This document shows positions 1 to 8,823 of a stretch of 64,000 bases of DNA, in pieces (the stretch's first letter is position 1; every line of letters begins with the position of its first letter). The notes beneath the pieces were generated by a model. The model ran no database searches and was not told the origin of the DNA. It saw only the letters and a list, made by a program, of their open reading frames with translations. Source of the DNA: DASTHG01 sp035491895. GTDB lineage: Bacteria > Gemmatimonadota > Gemmatimonadetes > Gemmatimonadales > GWC2-71-9. The position numbers and the translations under genes were made by a program. The stretch covers positions 7,740 through 71,739 of the forward strand of contig DATJJY010000063.1 in NCBI GenBank assembly GCA_035491895.1, written 5' to 3'.

Positions 1-1208
1 GCCGCGGTGATCATGAGGAGCGCGGTTACGATGCGTCCCATCAGCACGTAGTGCTTCTCGCTCGCGCCGCGGTTCAGAAAGCGGCGGTAGAAATCGTGCA
101 CCAGGTACGAGGTGCCCCAATTGAGGTGCGTCTCGATCGTCGAGCGATACGCCGCCAGCATCCCCGCGAGCATCAGTCCGATGAACGGCGTGGGGAGGAA
201 CTTCAGCATCGCGGGGTACGCGATGTCGTTGCCGATCAGCTTCGGGTCGACGTTCGGGAACGCGCGGGCGATGTCCGAGAGCTGCGGGAACACGAGCGTC
301 GACGCCAGCGCCACGATCACCCAGGGCCAGGGGCGCAGGGCGTAGTGCATGATGTTGAAGAGCAGCGTGCCGCCCACGGCATCCTTCTCGGTCCGGGACG
401 CGAGCATTCGCTGGGCGATGTAACTGCCGCCGCCGGGCTCGGCGCCCGGATACCAGACCGACCACCATTGGATCGTGAGCGGAATGACCAGTACCGACAG
501 CGCCACCGACCAGTTGGAGAAGTCGGGGAGGAAGTCGAGGGTCCGCGGGTTCACCCGGGCGAAGAGGCCGGAGAGGTGACCCACCTCGGGCTGCTGCAGC
601 GCGAAATACGCAGCGGCGAAGGCGCCCGTCATCGTCACGGTGAACTGAATAGAATCGGTGACGAGCACGCCCCAGAGCCCTGATACCGACGCGAAGAAGA
701 TGGTAATCACCGACGCGAAGGCCAGAGTGCGGTACATCGGCCAGCCGAGCAGGATGTTGGCGATCTTCGCGGCGGCGAGGTTGACCGTCGCCATGATGAA
801 GCAGTTGAAAAACAGCCCCAGATAGACCGCGCGGAAGCCGCGCACGAACGTCGCCGCACGGCCCGAGTAGCGGATCTCGTAGAACTCGAGGTCCGTCAGG
901 ACGCCCGAGCGGCGCCACATCTTGGCGTAAAAAAAGACCGTCGCCATGCCGGTCAGGAGGAATGACCACCACAGCCAGTTCTCGGCGACGCCCTGATCGC
1001 GCACGAAGTTCGTCACGAGGTTCGGCGTGTCGGTACTGAACGTCGTCGCCACCATCGAGATACCCACGAGCCACCAGGGGGCCGCGCGCCCGGAGGTAAA
1101 GAACTCCGTGGTACTGGAGCTGGCGCGGCGCCAGAAGAACAGCGCCGGCAGGAACGAGATGATGATCGACAGGGCGATGACGACGAGGTCCGCGGTATTG
1201 AGGTGCAT
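1..1208 (-). CDS. Sodium:solute symporter family protein, 3' part outside the window
   Basis: Inner-membrane secondary carrier of the SSS family, expected to couple Na+ entry to uptake of a small organic solute; the substrate cannot be told. ATG at 1208 opens a minus-strand frame of about 402 codons that runs off the left edge without a stop. The protein begins MHLNTADLVVIALSIIIS, a first membrane helix, followed by a stretch reading WLVGISMVATTFSTDTPN near residue 50, the type of polar, Ser/Thr-rich first core helix seen in this family, and then repeated hydrophobic segments. Only 41 bp separate it from the divergent GH20 gene, so the two may share a regulatory region and the carrier may import a sugar released by that enzyme (inference). 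Confidence 0.85.
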   Translation of the reverse strand, partial: MHLNTADLVVIALSIIISFLPALFFWRRASSSTTEFFTSGRAAPWWLVGISMVATTFSTDTPNLVTNFVRDQGVAENWLWWSFLLTGMATVFFYAKMWRRSGVLTDLEFYEIRYSGRAATFVRGFRAVYLGLFFNCFIMATVNLAAAKIANILLGWPMYRTLAFASVITIFFASVSGLWGVLVTDSIQFTVTMTGAFAAAYFALQQPEVGHLSGLFARVNPRTLDFLPDFSNWSVALSVLVIPLTIQWWSVWYPGAEPGGGSYIAQRMLASRTEKDAVGGTLLFNIMHYALRPWPWVIVALASTLVFPQLSDIARAFPNVDPKLIGNDIAYPAMLKFLPTPFIGLMLAGMLAAYRSTIETHLNWGTSYLVHDFYRRFLNRGASEKHYVLMGRIVTALLMITA

Positions 1209-1249
1209 GGGGCGGCTAAGATAGGGCCCGCGCGCTACATTCGGAATCC

Positions 1250-3289
1250 ATGACCCGACTCCTCATAGTGCTCACCGGCTTCGTGCCGGCTCTGGCGGCG
1301 CAGCAGGCGCCGGCCGCACCTCCCCTGATGCCCATGCCCCGGTCGCTCGAAATCGGCCAGGGGCGGCTGCGCCTCGACTCGGGATTCAGCGTTGCCGTGG
1401 CGGGATTCCACGATGCGCGGCTCGACCGGGCGGTGAAACGCACGCTCACCCGATTGGCGCGGCGCACGGCGATCACGCTCGGCGACTCGAGCGTGCACGA
1501 TTCGAGCCTCGCGCGGCTCGTCGTCCAGGCGCAGGGAGCGGGCGAGGTGATCCAGACGGAGAGCGAAGACGAGTCCTATACGCTCGAGGTGACGCCGGCG
1601 CGAGCCGCGCTGCGCGCCCCAACCGTGGTAGGGGTGCTGCGTGGGTTCGAGACGCTACTCCAGCTCGTGGCGGCGGACAGTGCCGGGTTCTTCATTCCGG
1701 CGGTCACCATCGCCGATGCGCCGCGCTTCCCATGGCGCGGCCTGCTGGTCGACGCGGGGCGGCACTTCGAACCGGTCGACGTCATCGAGCGTACCCTCGA
1801 CGGCATGGCGGCGGTGAAGCTGAACGTTCTCCACTGGCACCTCTCGGAGGATCAGGGCTTCCGAGTCGAGAGCAAACGCTTTCCGCTGCTGCAGCTCGAC
1901 GGCTCCGACGGCCTCTTCTACACCCAGGTGCAGGTGCGTGAGGTGGTGGCGTACGCGCGCGACCGCGGCATCCGCGTCGTCCCGGAGTTCGACATGCCGG
2001 GACACACGTCAGCGTGGCTCGTCGGGTACCCGCGCTACGGCAGCGGACGCGGCCCCTATCGGATACAGCGGACGTGGGGGGTGTTCGATCCGACGCTCGA
2101 TCCGACACGCGAGGTCGTCTACCAGTTCATCGACGCCTTCGTCGGCGAGATGGTGGCGCTGTTCCCCGATCTCTACTGGCACGTCGGGGGCGATGAGGTC
2201 AACGGCGTTGAGTGGAACGCGAGCTCGAGGATCCGCGCCTTCAAGCAATTGCACCACCTCGCCGACAATGCCGCCCTGCAGGCCTACTTCAATCAGCGGC
2301 TGTCCCGTATCCTGACCAACCACGGCAAGCGGATGGTAGGGTGGGACGAAATCCTCAACCCCGACCTGCCGCAAACGGCGATGGTGCAGTCGTGGCGTGG
2401 TCTCGAGTACCTCCCGCAGACCGTCCGCGCCGGCCATCGGGCCATACTTTCCGCTCCCTACTACCTCGACCATATGGAGAGCGCCGAGGACCATTACGTC
2501 GACCCGCTCCCCGACTCGCTCGGTCTCAGCCCCGAGGAAGCGGCCCGCCTGGTGGGGGGCGAGGCGTGCATGTGGGGAGAGCACATCGGGCCGGAGACGA
2601 TCGATTCACGCATCTGGCCGCGCCTCGCGGCCGTGGCGGAGAAACTCTGGTCCCCCGCGTCGGTGAAGGATGTGCACGACATGTATCGGCGGCTCGCGGT
2701 GACGAGCCTCAGACTCTCCGAGGTCGGCCTGGGCCACAACGAGCACGCGGCGCACATGCTGCATCAGTCGATCGGCAACGGTCCCGACTTTCAGACGATG
2801 ATGGCGCTCGTGTCGCTCTCCCAACCCGTGACCTTCGGGCAGCGCCACCGCCTCCAGGAAGGGATGACGCAGCAGACCCCGCTGACTCGCCTCATCGACG
2901 CGGCCCGCCCCGATCCGCCGGCGCGCTGGGGCTCGCTGACGATGGTCGAGCGTTTCGTCGCGGACTCGGGGACCTCTGCGGTGCTGCGCGATTCGCTGCG
3001 CCAGACCTTCGCCGCGTGGCAAGCGCTGGCGCCTGCGGTACACGCCGTCGCGGTACGCAAGCCGCTCGCGCGCGACGGTGTCCCCGCCGCCGACGCACTC
3101 GCCAAGGTCGCCGCAGTGGGCACCGCGGCGCTCGACCGCTTCGGGGGCTCGGTGGTGCCGACCAGGGCCTGGCAGGATTCGGCGCGGGCCGTGCTCGATT
3201 CCGCGACGGGTCCGCAAGGGCTGTTGCGGCTTGCGGTCGTCGATGCGGTGCGCTGGCTGGTGGAGGTCGCCCCCGTCAAGGCGAACTGA
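1250..3289 (+). CDS. Secreted beta-N-acetylhexosaminidase, GH20
   Basis: Releases terminal GlcNAc or GalNAc from glycans or chitooligosaccharides, presumably in the periplasm or outside the cell. The 679-residue protein has a signal peptide (about residues 1-17, ending LAAQ), an N-terminal GH20b-type domain starting MPMPRSLEIGQGRLRL, and a TIM barrel with family landmarks: RGLLVDAGRHF, LNVLHWHLSEDQGFR, VPEFDMPGH and HVGGDEVNG. In the last motif D315-E316 is the GH20 pair that orients the substrate acetamido group and donates the proton. A non-catalytic C-terminal region of about 170 residues follows. ATG 1250 is the first codon of the signal peptide. The 3' end overlaps the convergent gene by 14 bp. 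Confidence 0.93.
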   Translation: MTRLLIVLTGFVPALAAQQAPAAPPLMPMPRSLEIGQGRLRLDSGFSVAVAGFHDARLDRAVKRTLTRLARRTAITLGDSSVHDSSLARLVVQAQGAGEVIQTESEDESYTLEVTPARAALRAPTVVGVLRGFETLLQLVAADSAGFFIPAVTIADAPRFPWRGLLVDAGRHFEPVDVIERTLDGMAAVKLNVLHWHLSEDQGFRVESKRFPLLQLDGSDGLFYTQVQVREVVAYARDRGIRVVPEFDMPGHTSAWLVGYPRYGSGRGPYRIQRTWGVFDPTLDPTREVVYQFIDAFVGEMVALFPDLYWHVGGDEVNGVEWNASSRIRAFKQLHHLADNAALQAYFNQRLSRILTNHGKRMVGWDEILNPDLPQTAMVQSWRGLEYLPQTVRAGHRAILSAPYYLDHMESAEDHYVDPLPDSLGLSPEEAARLVGGEACMWGEHIGPETIDSRIWPRLAAVAEKLWSPASVKDVHDMYRRLAVTSLRLSEVGLGHNEHAAHMLHQSIGNGPDFQTMMALVSLSQPVTFGQRHRLQEGMTQQTPLTRLIDAARPDPPARWGSLTMVERFVADSGTSAVLRDSLRQTFAAWQALAPAVHAVAVRKPLARDGVPAADALAKVAAVGTAALDRFGGSVVPTRAWQDSARAVLDSATGPQGLLRLAVVDAVRWLVEVAPVKAN

Positions 3290-4457
3290 CAATGCGCTGA
3301 ACCGGCGGGCAGTCTCGCATTCGTAGGACCGCGCTCCGGGCATCCGTGACGAAGTGCTGCCCGTCGACCGTGTGACCCACGGTGTCGGCCCCCGGCAGGT
3401 GGAGATAGGCGGGCAGGTCGGCGCATCCCTCGGCGGCGAGCGCGCCGGTGATCACGTCACGCTCGTGATCCACGTCGGGGTCGATGCGATGCGTGATCAG
3501 ATGGCGCAGCGGCTTGACCCGCAGCCCGATGTCCTTCGTGGCAGCGGCGACCCACACTCCGTCTAGGCTGTCGAGCAGCCAGATCCTCACATGGTGACGG
3601 ATGCGCGCGTTCGGTCCTGCGAGTTCGTAGGCGAGGTCCTCTTTGCGTCCCTCGAAATACAACGCGCTGACCGGCGCGCCGACGGCCGGCCGCGAGACGA
3701 CGGCGGCCGTCACCTCCCGCGCGATCGCCCAGAGGGAGCCTGAGTGGGCAGCCACCCAACCGGCCCGATGGAAGGCGCTGTCGATCTGCCACTCCCGCCC
3801 CAGAATGATCAAGTTGATGGCGTCGCCGGTGCGCCGGCCGTGTTTGTCGAGTGCGTAGGGCAGAAACCGCGGCAGCGTCGGCAGCTCTTGCAGCTCTTGC
3901 CGCGTGGCGACGGGACCGCACGCGGGTGGATCGGTGACGATCAGGGGCTCGACCAGGCGGATCGCGCCGACTTCCCCCGAGAGAATCGACGGTCGCGCGC
4001 CGCGACGAGCCAGCAAGTACCCACCGAACAGCGGCGCGGGGAGGACCTCGAGAACGGAGCCTGCCGCCGCGACAACGATCGGGAGGCGGCTGGCGCGGGC
4101 GTGTAACACCCCGGAATCCCGGATTGCCCCGGCTGGCGCGTATTCGAGCGTGTCCAGTGTGGCGTGGATCGGTAGCCAGATGCCGGGACGGATCTCGAGC
4201 GAGTCGAAATGGATTTCGAGCTGTCCGCCGCGCCCCAGCCGCCGGCCGCCGATCGAGCGCACTACGCGACCGCTGATACGCGCGAAGGGCGGGACCACCA
4301 TGCAGTTGCCGTGGATCATCGCGCCGAAGGTTTGTGCGATGACGGGTGTCCCTACCGTGTCGCGCCCGCTCGTCACCGCCCCCAGGAATCGAACCTGGAC
4401 GATGGTGCCGGCGGGGAAGGTGAACGGCCGCTGGCCGGGGGGCGCCGCCGCCAACAC
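3276..4457 (-). CDS. LssY C-terminal domain protein, probably secreted
   Basis: Function unknown. The C-terminal half (about residues 205-345) resembles the LssY_C domain: GDAINLIILGREWQIDSAFHRAGW, then PVSALYFEGRKEDLAYE, RHHVRIWLLD, VWVAAATKDIGL and THRIDPDVDHERD occur in the family's usual order. The N-terminal half is beta-rich (FTFPAGTIVQVRFLGAV) without a firm match. The frame is open upstream of GTG 4457 to a stop about 60 bases further up, and that extension reads LPFLIAV directly before LAAAPPG. A signal peptide is therefore likely and the true start may be a non-ATG codon slightly upstream. LssY homologues are linked to envelope or lipid functions, but nothing here proves a role. Confidence 0.7.
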   Translation of the reverse strand: MLAAAPPGQRPFTFPAGTIVQVRFLGAVTSGRDTVGTPVIAQTFGAMIHGNCMVVPPFARISGRVVRSIGGRRLGRGGQLEIHFDSLEIRPGIWLPIHATLDTLEYAPAGAIRDSGVLHARASRLPIVVAAAGSVLEVLPAPLFGGYLLARRGARPSILSGEVGAIRLVEPLIVTDPPACGPVATRQELQELPTLPRFLPYALDKHGRRTGDAINLIILGREWQIDSAFHRAGWVAAHSGSLWAIAREVTAAVVSRPAVGAPVSALYFEGRKEDLAYELAGPNARIRHHVRIWLLDSLDGVWVAAATKDIGLRVKPLRHLITHRIDPDVDHERDVITGALAAEGCADLPAYLHLPGADTVGHTVDGQHFVTDARSAVLRMRDCPPVQRIVSSP

Positions 4458-4553
4458 GGCGATCAGGAATGGGAGATCGGACCTGCGGATAGGGGCCTCG
4501 AGGAAGCGCGCTTCCTGCTAACACTCCCTCGAGGCCAGGTCGGTCACAGGCAA

Positions 4554-5552
4554 CTACGAATGACGCACGCGCAGCTCCTCGAGTGCCCGTGTCACGTACA
4601 CCCGCGTCATTTGCTTGCGCCACGAGAGATCGAAATCGGTGTTGTCCATGGGCTTGGCGGGGCGAAACGCCGCTTCGGCCGCCGCGGCGATCGCTTCCGG
4701 CTCGAGCGTTGATCCGCTGAGCGCCACACCCGCCTCGGCAATCTCCAGCGGATAACTCGCCACGCCTCCGAGGACGACGCGCGCATCGGCGACCTTCACA
4801 CCATCCCACCGCACCCACGCGGCGACGCCCAACACCGGAAAATCGAACGACCCGCGGCGGCGCAGCTTGTGGTACACGGCATCCCAGCCATCGGGGCTCG
4901 GGAGCCGCACGGCGGTGAGGATCTCGTCGGGTTGCTTCGTGAGGTAATTGATGCCGTCGTTGTGGTAGAAGCGGGCGGCGGGAACGACGCGCTCGCCAGA
5001 GGTGCTCGTCAGCACGTACTCCGCGCCGATCGCCACCATCACCGGCGCCACGTCCGACGAGCTGACCGCCCAGCAGCGCGGGCTGGACGGCGCCACCCAG
5101 CAGATCGCGCCGTCCTTCTTCATGCAGAAGTCGATCGCCTTACGCCACTCGTACGACTGATCGTAGTAGTTGCAGCGGGTGTCGATGCAGAGATTCCCGC
5201 CCAGCGTCCCCATGTTGCGGAGCAGGGGAGTGGAGACGAGCTCGGCAGCCTCAGCGACGGCATGGTAGGCGGTCAGGCGGACGGGCGGGTGGGCGGACAA
5301 CTGCGTCAGCGTCACGCAGGTACCGACGGTCATTCCGTCCGCCTGACCGCCCGAGCGCCCGACCGCCTTCAGCTCCGGTATCCCCATCAGCGAGATGACG
5401 GTTCTCGGCTCCTGCTGCCGCCGCTTCATGTTCGGGTAGAGGTCCGTCCCCCCGGCGACATACGATCCCTCCGGGCCGGCGTCCGCTTTCATCGCGAGCG
5501 CCTCCCGGAGGGACGTCGGTTGTCGATATGTGAACGTCGGCAGCCGCAGCAT
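4554..5552 (-). CDS. hcrB: FAD and [4Fe-4S] subunit of a 4-hydroxybenzoyl-CoA reductase-like enzyme
   Basis: Electron-transfer subunit of a xanthine-oxidase-family molybdoenzyme. It has the FAD-binding signatures YVAGGTDLYPNMK (about 31-43) and MGTLGGNLC (about 114-122). Between the two halves of the FAD domain is an insertion with C127, C143, C151 and C160, spaced 16, 8 and 9 residues. This matches the extra loop carrying a [4Fe-4S] cluster in the beta subunit of 4-hydroxybenzoyl-CoA reductase and is absent from ordinary xanthine or CO dehydrogenase medium subunits. The 332-residue length fits. ATG 5552 lies 10 bp after the vWA gene. The Mo and [2Fe-2S] subunits are 3.3 kb upstream on the same strand, behind two unrelated genes. 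The real substrate is not proved. Confidence 0.85.
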   Translation of the reverse strand: MLRLPTFTYRQPTSLREALAMKADAGPEGSYVAGGTDLYPNMKRRQQEPRTVISLMGIPELKAVGRSGGQADGMTVGTCVTLTQLSAHPPVRLTAYHAVAEAAELVSTPLLRNMGTLGGNLCIDTRCNYYDQSYEWRKAIDFCMKKDGAICWVAPSSPRCWAVSSSDVAPVMVAIGAEYVLTSTSGERVVPAARFYHNDGINYLTKQPDEILTAVRLPSPDGWDAVYHKLRRRGSFDFPVLGVAAWVRWDGVKVADARVVLGGVASYPLEIAEAGVALSGSTLEPEAIAAAAEAAFRPAKPMDNTDFDLSWRKQMTRVYVTRALEELRVRHS

Positions 5553-5561
5553 GCGCCTACC

Positions 5562-7448
5562 TTAACGTGGCTCCTCCGCGCGGGCCAGGCCGAGTGATTG
5601 CGCCGCCGCGGCGAGTCGCACGAACTCCGCGCGGTACCCGTCGGAGTCGGGCCCCAGCGACGCGCGCGCCGCTGCGATCACGTCCTCAAAGCTCGCCGAG
5701 CCGCGGTACGCCGAGCCCTTGAGCAAGAGGCCGAACTCGGCCACCGCCTGCTGGAACCGGAAGTCCGGCGACATCGTCTCGCTGCTTGTCGCCGCGATCG
5801 GCTGCGACAACAGCCGGCTCCGGTCACCGTCCGGGGTTTTGTAGCGGACTTTGACAAACCCCAGCTCCCGGGTACCGAGCTGGACGCGGGGCGCGACGTT
5901 CGTCTGGTAGCGCAGCGAGTCCGGGCGCCGAATCGTGCCATCGTTGGGCGCTCCCGCCGGAATGATCTCGTACAGCGCCGTCACCGAGTGTCCTGATCCC
6001 ATCTCGCCGGCGTCCTTCGTGTCGTCGTTGAAGTCCTCGTCGGCGAACAGCCGGTTCTCGTAGCCGAGCAGCCGGTATGCCTGGACGACCGCGGGGTTGA
6101 ACTCGACCTGGATCTTCACGTCCTTGGCGACGGTGTAGAGCGTGCCGCCCATCTCGTGCACCAGCGTCTTCTTCGCCTCGAGCGCGTTGTCGATGTAGGC
6201 GTAGTTGCCATTCCCGTGGTCGGCGAGCTGCTCCATCTTCGAGTCCTTCAGGTTGCCCATGCCGAACCCCCGGACCGTGAGGAACACACCGGTGCGGCGC
6301 CGGTCCTCGATCAGCCGGATCAGCTCGCCGTCGCTCGACACGCCGACGTTGAAGTCGCCGTCGGTGGCGAGGATGACGCGATTGTTGCCGCCGCGGATGA
6401 AGTTGGTCACCGCTTCGTCGTAGGCGCGCTTGATCCCCGCGCCGCCAGCCGTGCTGCCACCCGCCTCGAGCCGGTCGATCGCCTCGAGGATCGTGGACTT
6501 CTGATCGCCGGACGTCGAAGGGAGTACCAACCCGGCGGAGCCGGCGTAGACGACGATGGCGACGCGGTCTTTGGGACGCAGTGTATTGACGAGCATCGTA
6601 AGCGACGACTTCACGAGCGGCAGCTTGTTCGGCTCGTCCATCGACCCCGAGACATCGATCAGGAAGACGAGATTCGAGGCGGGAAGCCCGGCCACCTCGA
6701 CGCGCTTCGCCTGAAGGCCGATGCGCAGCAGCTGGTGCCCGCGCTTCCAGGGCGCGTTCGCCAGCTCCGTATGAATCGCCACGGGATCGTCGCCCACGGG
6801 CCCCGCGTACTCGTAGGGGAAGTAATTGACCAGCTCTTCGATGCGCACCGCGTCGGCCGGGGGCGCCTGCCCGCCCAGCAGGAAACGGCGGACGTTGCTG
6901 TAGGAGGCGCGGTCGACGTCGATCGAGAACGTCGAGAGCGCGTGCGCCGTCACGGCGAGGAACGGGTTCTCGTCCTTGTGGCCGTATTCCTCGGTGTTCC
7001 AAGGCTCGGGCTGCCGGCGATAGGCCTGGTCGTATAGTGCGCCGGGTGCCTGCGCGGCTCCGAGGGCCGCCCGCTTGGCTTCCGACACCGGTGCCGCGGT
7101 CGCGACGACCGCATCGAGGTGCACGGTCGATGGCTGGAGCACAAAATCGGTCGTCGCGGTCCCGTTTGTCGTGACGCGCACACCATGCACTTCCAGCGCG
7201 GTGTAACCGATGAACATCGCCCGGAGCGTATAGGCACCCTCGGGGACCGTCTCAATCGTGTAGCCGCCGGTGCCGTCGGTCGCGGCAGCGAACGTCGTTC
7301 CGATGACCACGACCCGGGCTCCGGCGAGCGCTGAGCCGGCGGCGTCCCGGACGTGCCCGGTGATGCGGCCGACGCCGGCGGGGGCGGAAAGGGGGGTCGC
7401 GACGACGGTAGTCGCAACCAGGATCAGACGGACGGCGTGGGTGAGCAT
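5562..7448 (-). CDS. von Willebrand factor A domain protein, YfbK-like, with carboxypeptidase-regulatory N-terminus
   Basis: Predicted exported protein of 628 residues; molecular role unknown. A signal peptide (about 1-25) is followed by a CarboxypepD_reg-like beta domain (about 28-108, ITGHVRDAAGSALAGARVVV). A vWF N-terminal region (about 160-215) contains TFSIDVDRASYSNVRRFL. The vWA domain carries an intact MIDAS DVSGSMDEP near residue 265. A C-terminal DUF3520-like region completes the usual YfbK order. An intact MIDAS suggests metal-dependent ligand binding. The gene lies between the GH29 and FAD-subunit genes, 10 bp from the latter, so it is probably cotranscribed with both. A GGAGAG ribosome-binding site directly upstream is paired in a hairpin (separate entry). 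Confidence 0.87.
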   Translation of the reverse strand: MLTHAVRLILVATTVVATPLSAPAGVGRITGHVRDAAGSALAGARVVVIGTTFAAATDGTGGYTIETVPEGAYTLRAMFIGYTALEVHGVRVTTNGTATTDFVLQPSTVHLDAVVATAAPVSEAKRAALGAAQAPGALYDQAYRRQPEPWNTEEYGHKDENPFLAVTAHALSTFSIDVDRASYSNVRRFLLGGQAPPADAVRIEELVNYFPYEYAGPVGDDPVAIHTELANAPWKRGHQLLRIGLQAKRVEVAGLPASNLVFLIDVSGSMDEPNKLPLVKSSLTMLVNTLRPKDRVAIVVYAGSAGLVLPSTSGDQKSTILEAIDRLEAGGSTAGGAGIKRAYDEAVTNFIRGGNNRVILATDGDFNVGVSSDGELIRLIEDRRRTGVFLTVRGFGMGNLKDSKMEQLADHGNGNYAYIDNALEAKKTLVHEMGGTLYTVAKDVKIQVEFNPAVVQAYRLLGYENRLFADEDFNDDTKDAGEMGSGHSVTALYEIIPAGAPNDGTIRRPDSLRYQTNVAPRVQLGTRELGFVKVRYKTPDGDRSRLLSQPIAATSSETMSPDFRFQQAVAEFGLLLKGSAYRGSASFEDVIAAARASLGPDSDGYRAEFVRLAAAAQSLGLARAEEPR

Positions 7449-7449
7449 G

Positions 7450-7479
7450 GTCTCTCCAGTTGGGGTGCCCAGGAGAGAC
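7450..7479 (-). promoter_or_regulatory. Hairpin covering the ribosome-binding site of the vWA gene
   Basis: On the minus strand the 30 bases before the vWA start form GTCTCTCC, a 14-base loop, then GGAGAGAC: a perfect 8-bp stem. The 3' arm contains the only good Shine-Dalgarno sequence, GGAGAG, 2 bases ahead of the ATG at 7448. In the folded mRNA the site would be masked. This could be translational control or an accident; there is no T-run, so it is not a typical terminator. Confidence 0.5.
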
Positions 7480-7522
7480 GTTCAGGAACGGCGGAGACGC
7501 ACACCCTTCTCGGAGGCCGGTG

Positions 7523-8803
7523 TCAGCGACTGGCCGTGATCACCACGACGACGCGGTCGATCTCTCCCGCGGCTGGGGGCAGCTGCAGCGTCACGCCCGC
7601 AGCCGCCTGCTGGTACGGGACCGCTGCGCCACCGTGCAACAGGTGCGCCGACCGCACCCGCGCGCCCAGCGGTGGGAGCGCCAGCAGTGCATCGGGCCAG
7701 TCGAGCACATGGACGAACACGGTGTCGCCGCGTCGCGTCGTGGCACCCCAGGAGCGTGGACCAACCGGCCCGCGGCGCGTGTCGTAGATCGCCGTGCCGT
7801 ACGTCCCGAGCCACTCTCCCAGAGAGTCGAGCCGCGCCGCGAACTCGGGGCTGATCGTGCCGTCGGGCCGTGGGCCCACGTTCAGGAGGAGGTTGCCGCC
7901 GTTCCCCGCCGCGCGCACCAGATAGCCGACGATCGCGCGCACCGGCTTGTAATTCGTGTCGGTGATGTTGAAGCCCCAGGAATCGTTCATCGTGAGCGAC
8001 GTCTCGAGCGGCAGGTTGCCGCTGACATAGCTCGTATTGAACCCGGCGGTGTTGGCGCCGGGGAGGTCCTGCTCGAACGTCTGGACGTCCTCCCCCGCGC
8101 GCGGCCGCTGGTGGTGGTTCGGGATGATCAGCGTCGCCGGCTGCAGCCGGTGAATCAGGGCGTAGGTCGAATCGAGCTGCCAGTCGGCAGCGGGCTTGTC
8201 CCACATGCCGTCGAACCAGATGCCGCCGACCGCACCGTAGTGCGTGAGCAGCTCGGTGAGCTGCGCGTTCATGAACTTCAGGTAGCGGCTCCAGTCGCCC
8301 GACGCGGGGCGGCCGTTGTCCCACGCCGTGGCACCGCGCGGCCAGTAATCGGCGTGGTGCCAGTCGAGCTGCGAGTAGTAGAAGAAGAGCTTGATCCCGG
8401 CGGCGTGACACGCCTCGGCAAGCTCCGCCATCGGATCCCGCTTGAACGGCGTCCAGTCGACGATGTTGTACGGCGTCTCCGCCGTCTTGAACATCGAGAA
8501 GCCATCGTGGTGGCGCGACGTAATCGTGATGTAGCGGACGCCGGCGCGGCGGGCGAGCGCCACCCAGGCTTTGGCATCGAACTTCGTCGGATCGAATGTG
8601 CTCGCGAGGGCCTCGTAGGCGGGGACGCCGATCTGGCGGTTGTGCATCACCCACTCGCCGGCGCCGAGCTCGCTGTAGACGCCCCAGTGGATGAACAGCC
8701 CGAACTTCGCATCGGCGAACCACGCCCGCGCAGCGAGTCGCTCGGCAGACACGGAGTCCGACGTCTGCGCCGTGACCGGGGCGGCGAGCACCAGCGTCGC
8801 CAC
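7523..8803 (-). CDS. Secreted alpha-L-fucosidase, GH29
   Basis: Hydrolyses terminal alpha-L-fucosyl residues. Family features run through the 426 residues: WFADAKFGLFIHWGVYSE near the N-terminus, RYITITSRHHDGFSMF, NIVDWTPFKRDP, LFFYYSQLDWHH and GGIWFDGMWD. In the last motif the Asp near residue 197 is the expected nucleophile. The C-terminal NLLLNVGPRPDGTI motif is also typical. The start is uncertain. GTG 8803 leaves a short signal peptide (ATLVLAAPVTAQ). The frame continues upstream as LIATRLAI from a CTG that overlaps the stop of the Mo-subunit gene, which would give a fuller signal peptide. It is embedded in the hydroxybenzoyl-CoA reductase-like block and is likely cotranscribed with it. 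Confidence 0.92.
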   Translation of the reverse strand: MATLVLAAPVTAQTSDSVSAERLAARAWFADAKFGLFIHWGVYSELGAGEWVMHNRQIGVPAYEALASTFDPTKFDAKAWVALARRAGVRYITITSRHHDGFSMFKTAETPYNIVDWTPFKRDPMAELAEACHAAGIKLFFYYSQLDWHHADYWPRGATAWDNGRPASGDWSRYLKFMNAQLTELLTHYGAVGGIWFDGMWDKPAADWQLDSTYALIHRLQPATLIIPNHHQRPRAGEDVQTFEQDLPGANTAGFNTSYVSGNLPLETSLTMNDSWGFNITDTNYKPVRAIVGYLVRAAGNGGNLLLNVGPRPDGTISPEFAARLDSLGEWLGTYGTAIYDTRRGPVGPRSWGATTRRGDTVFVHVLDWPDALLALPPLGARVRSAHLLHGGAAVPYQQAAAGVTLQLPPAAGEIDRVVVVITASR

Positions 8804-8823
8804 GATCGCGAGTCGTGTCGCGA

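Noticed and set aside
2212..3300. Plus-strand open frame overlapping GH20 in another frame
   Set aside because: The GH20 frame has a signal peptide and all motifs; this one is arginine- and proline-rich noise.
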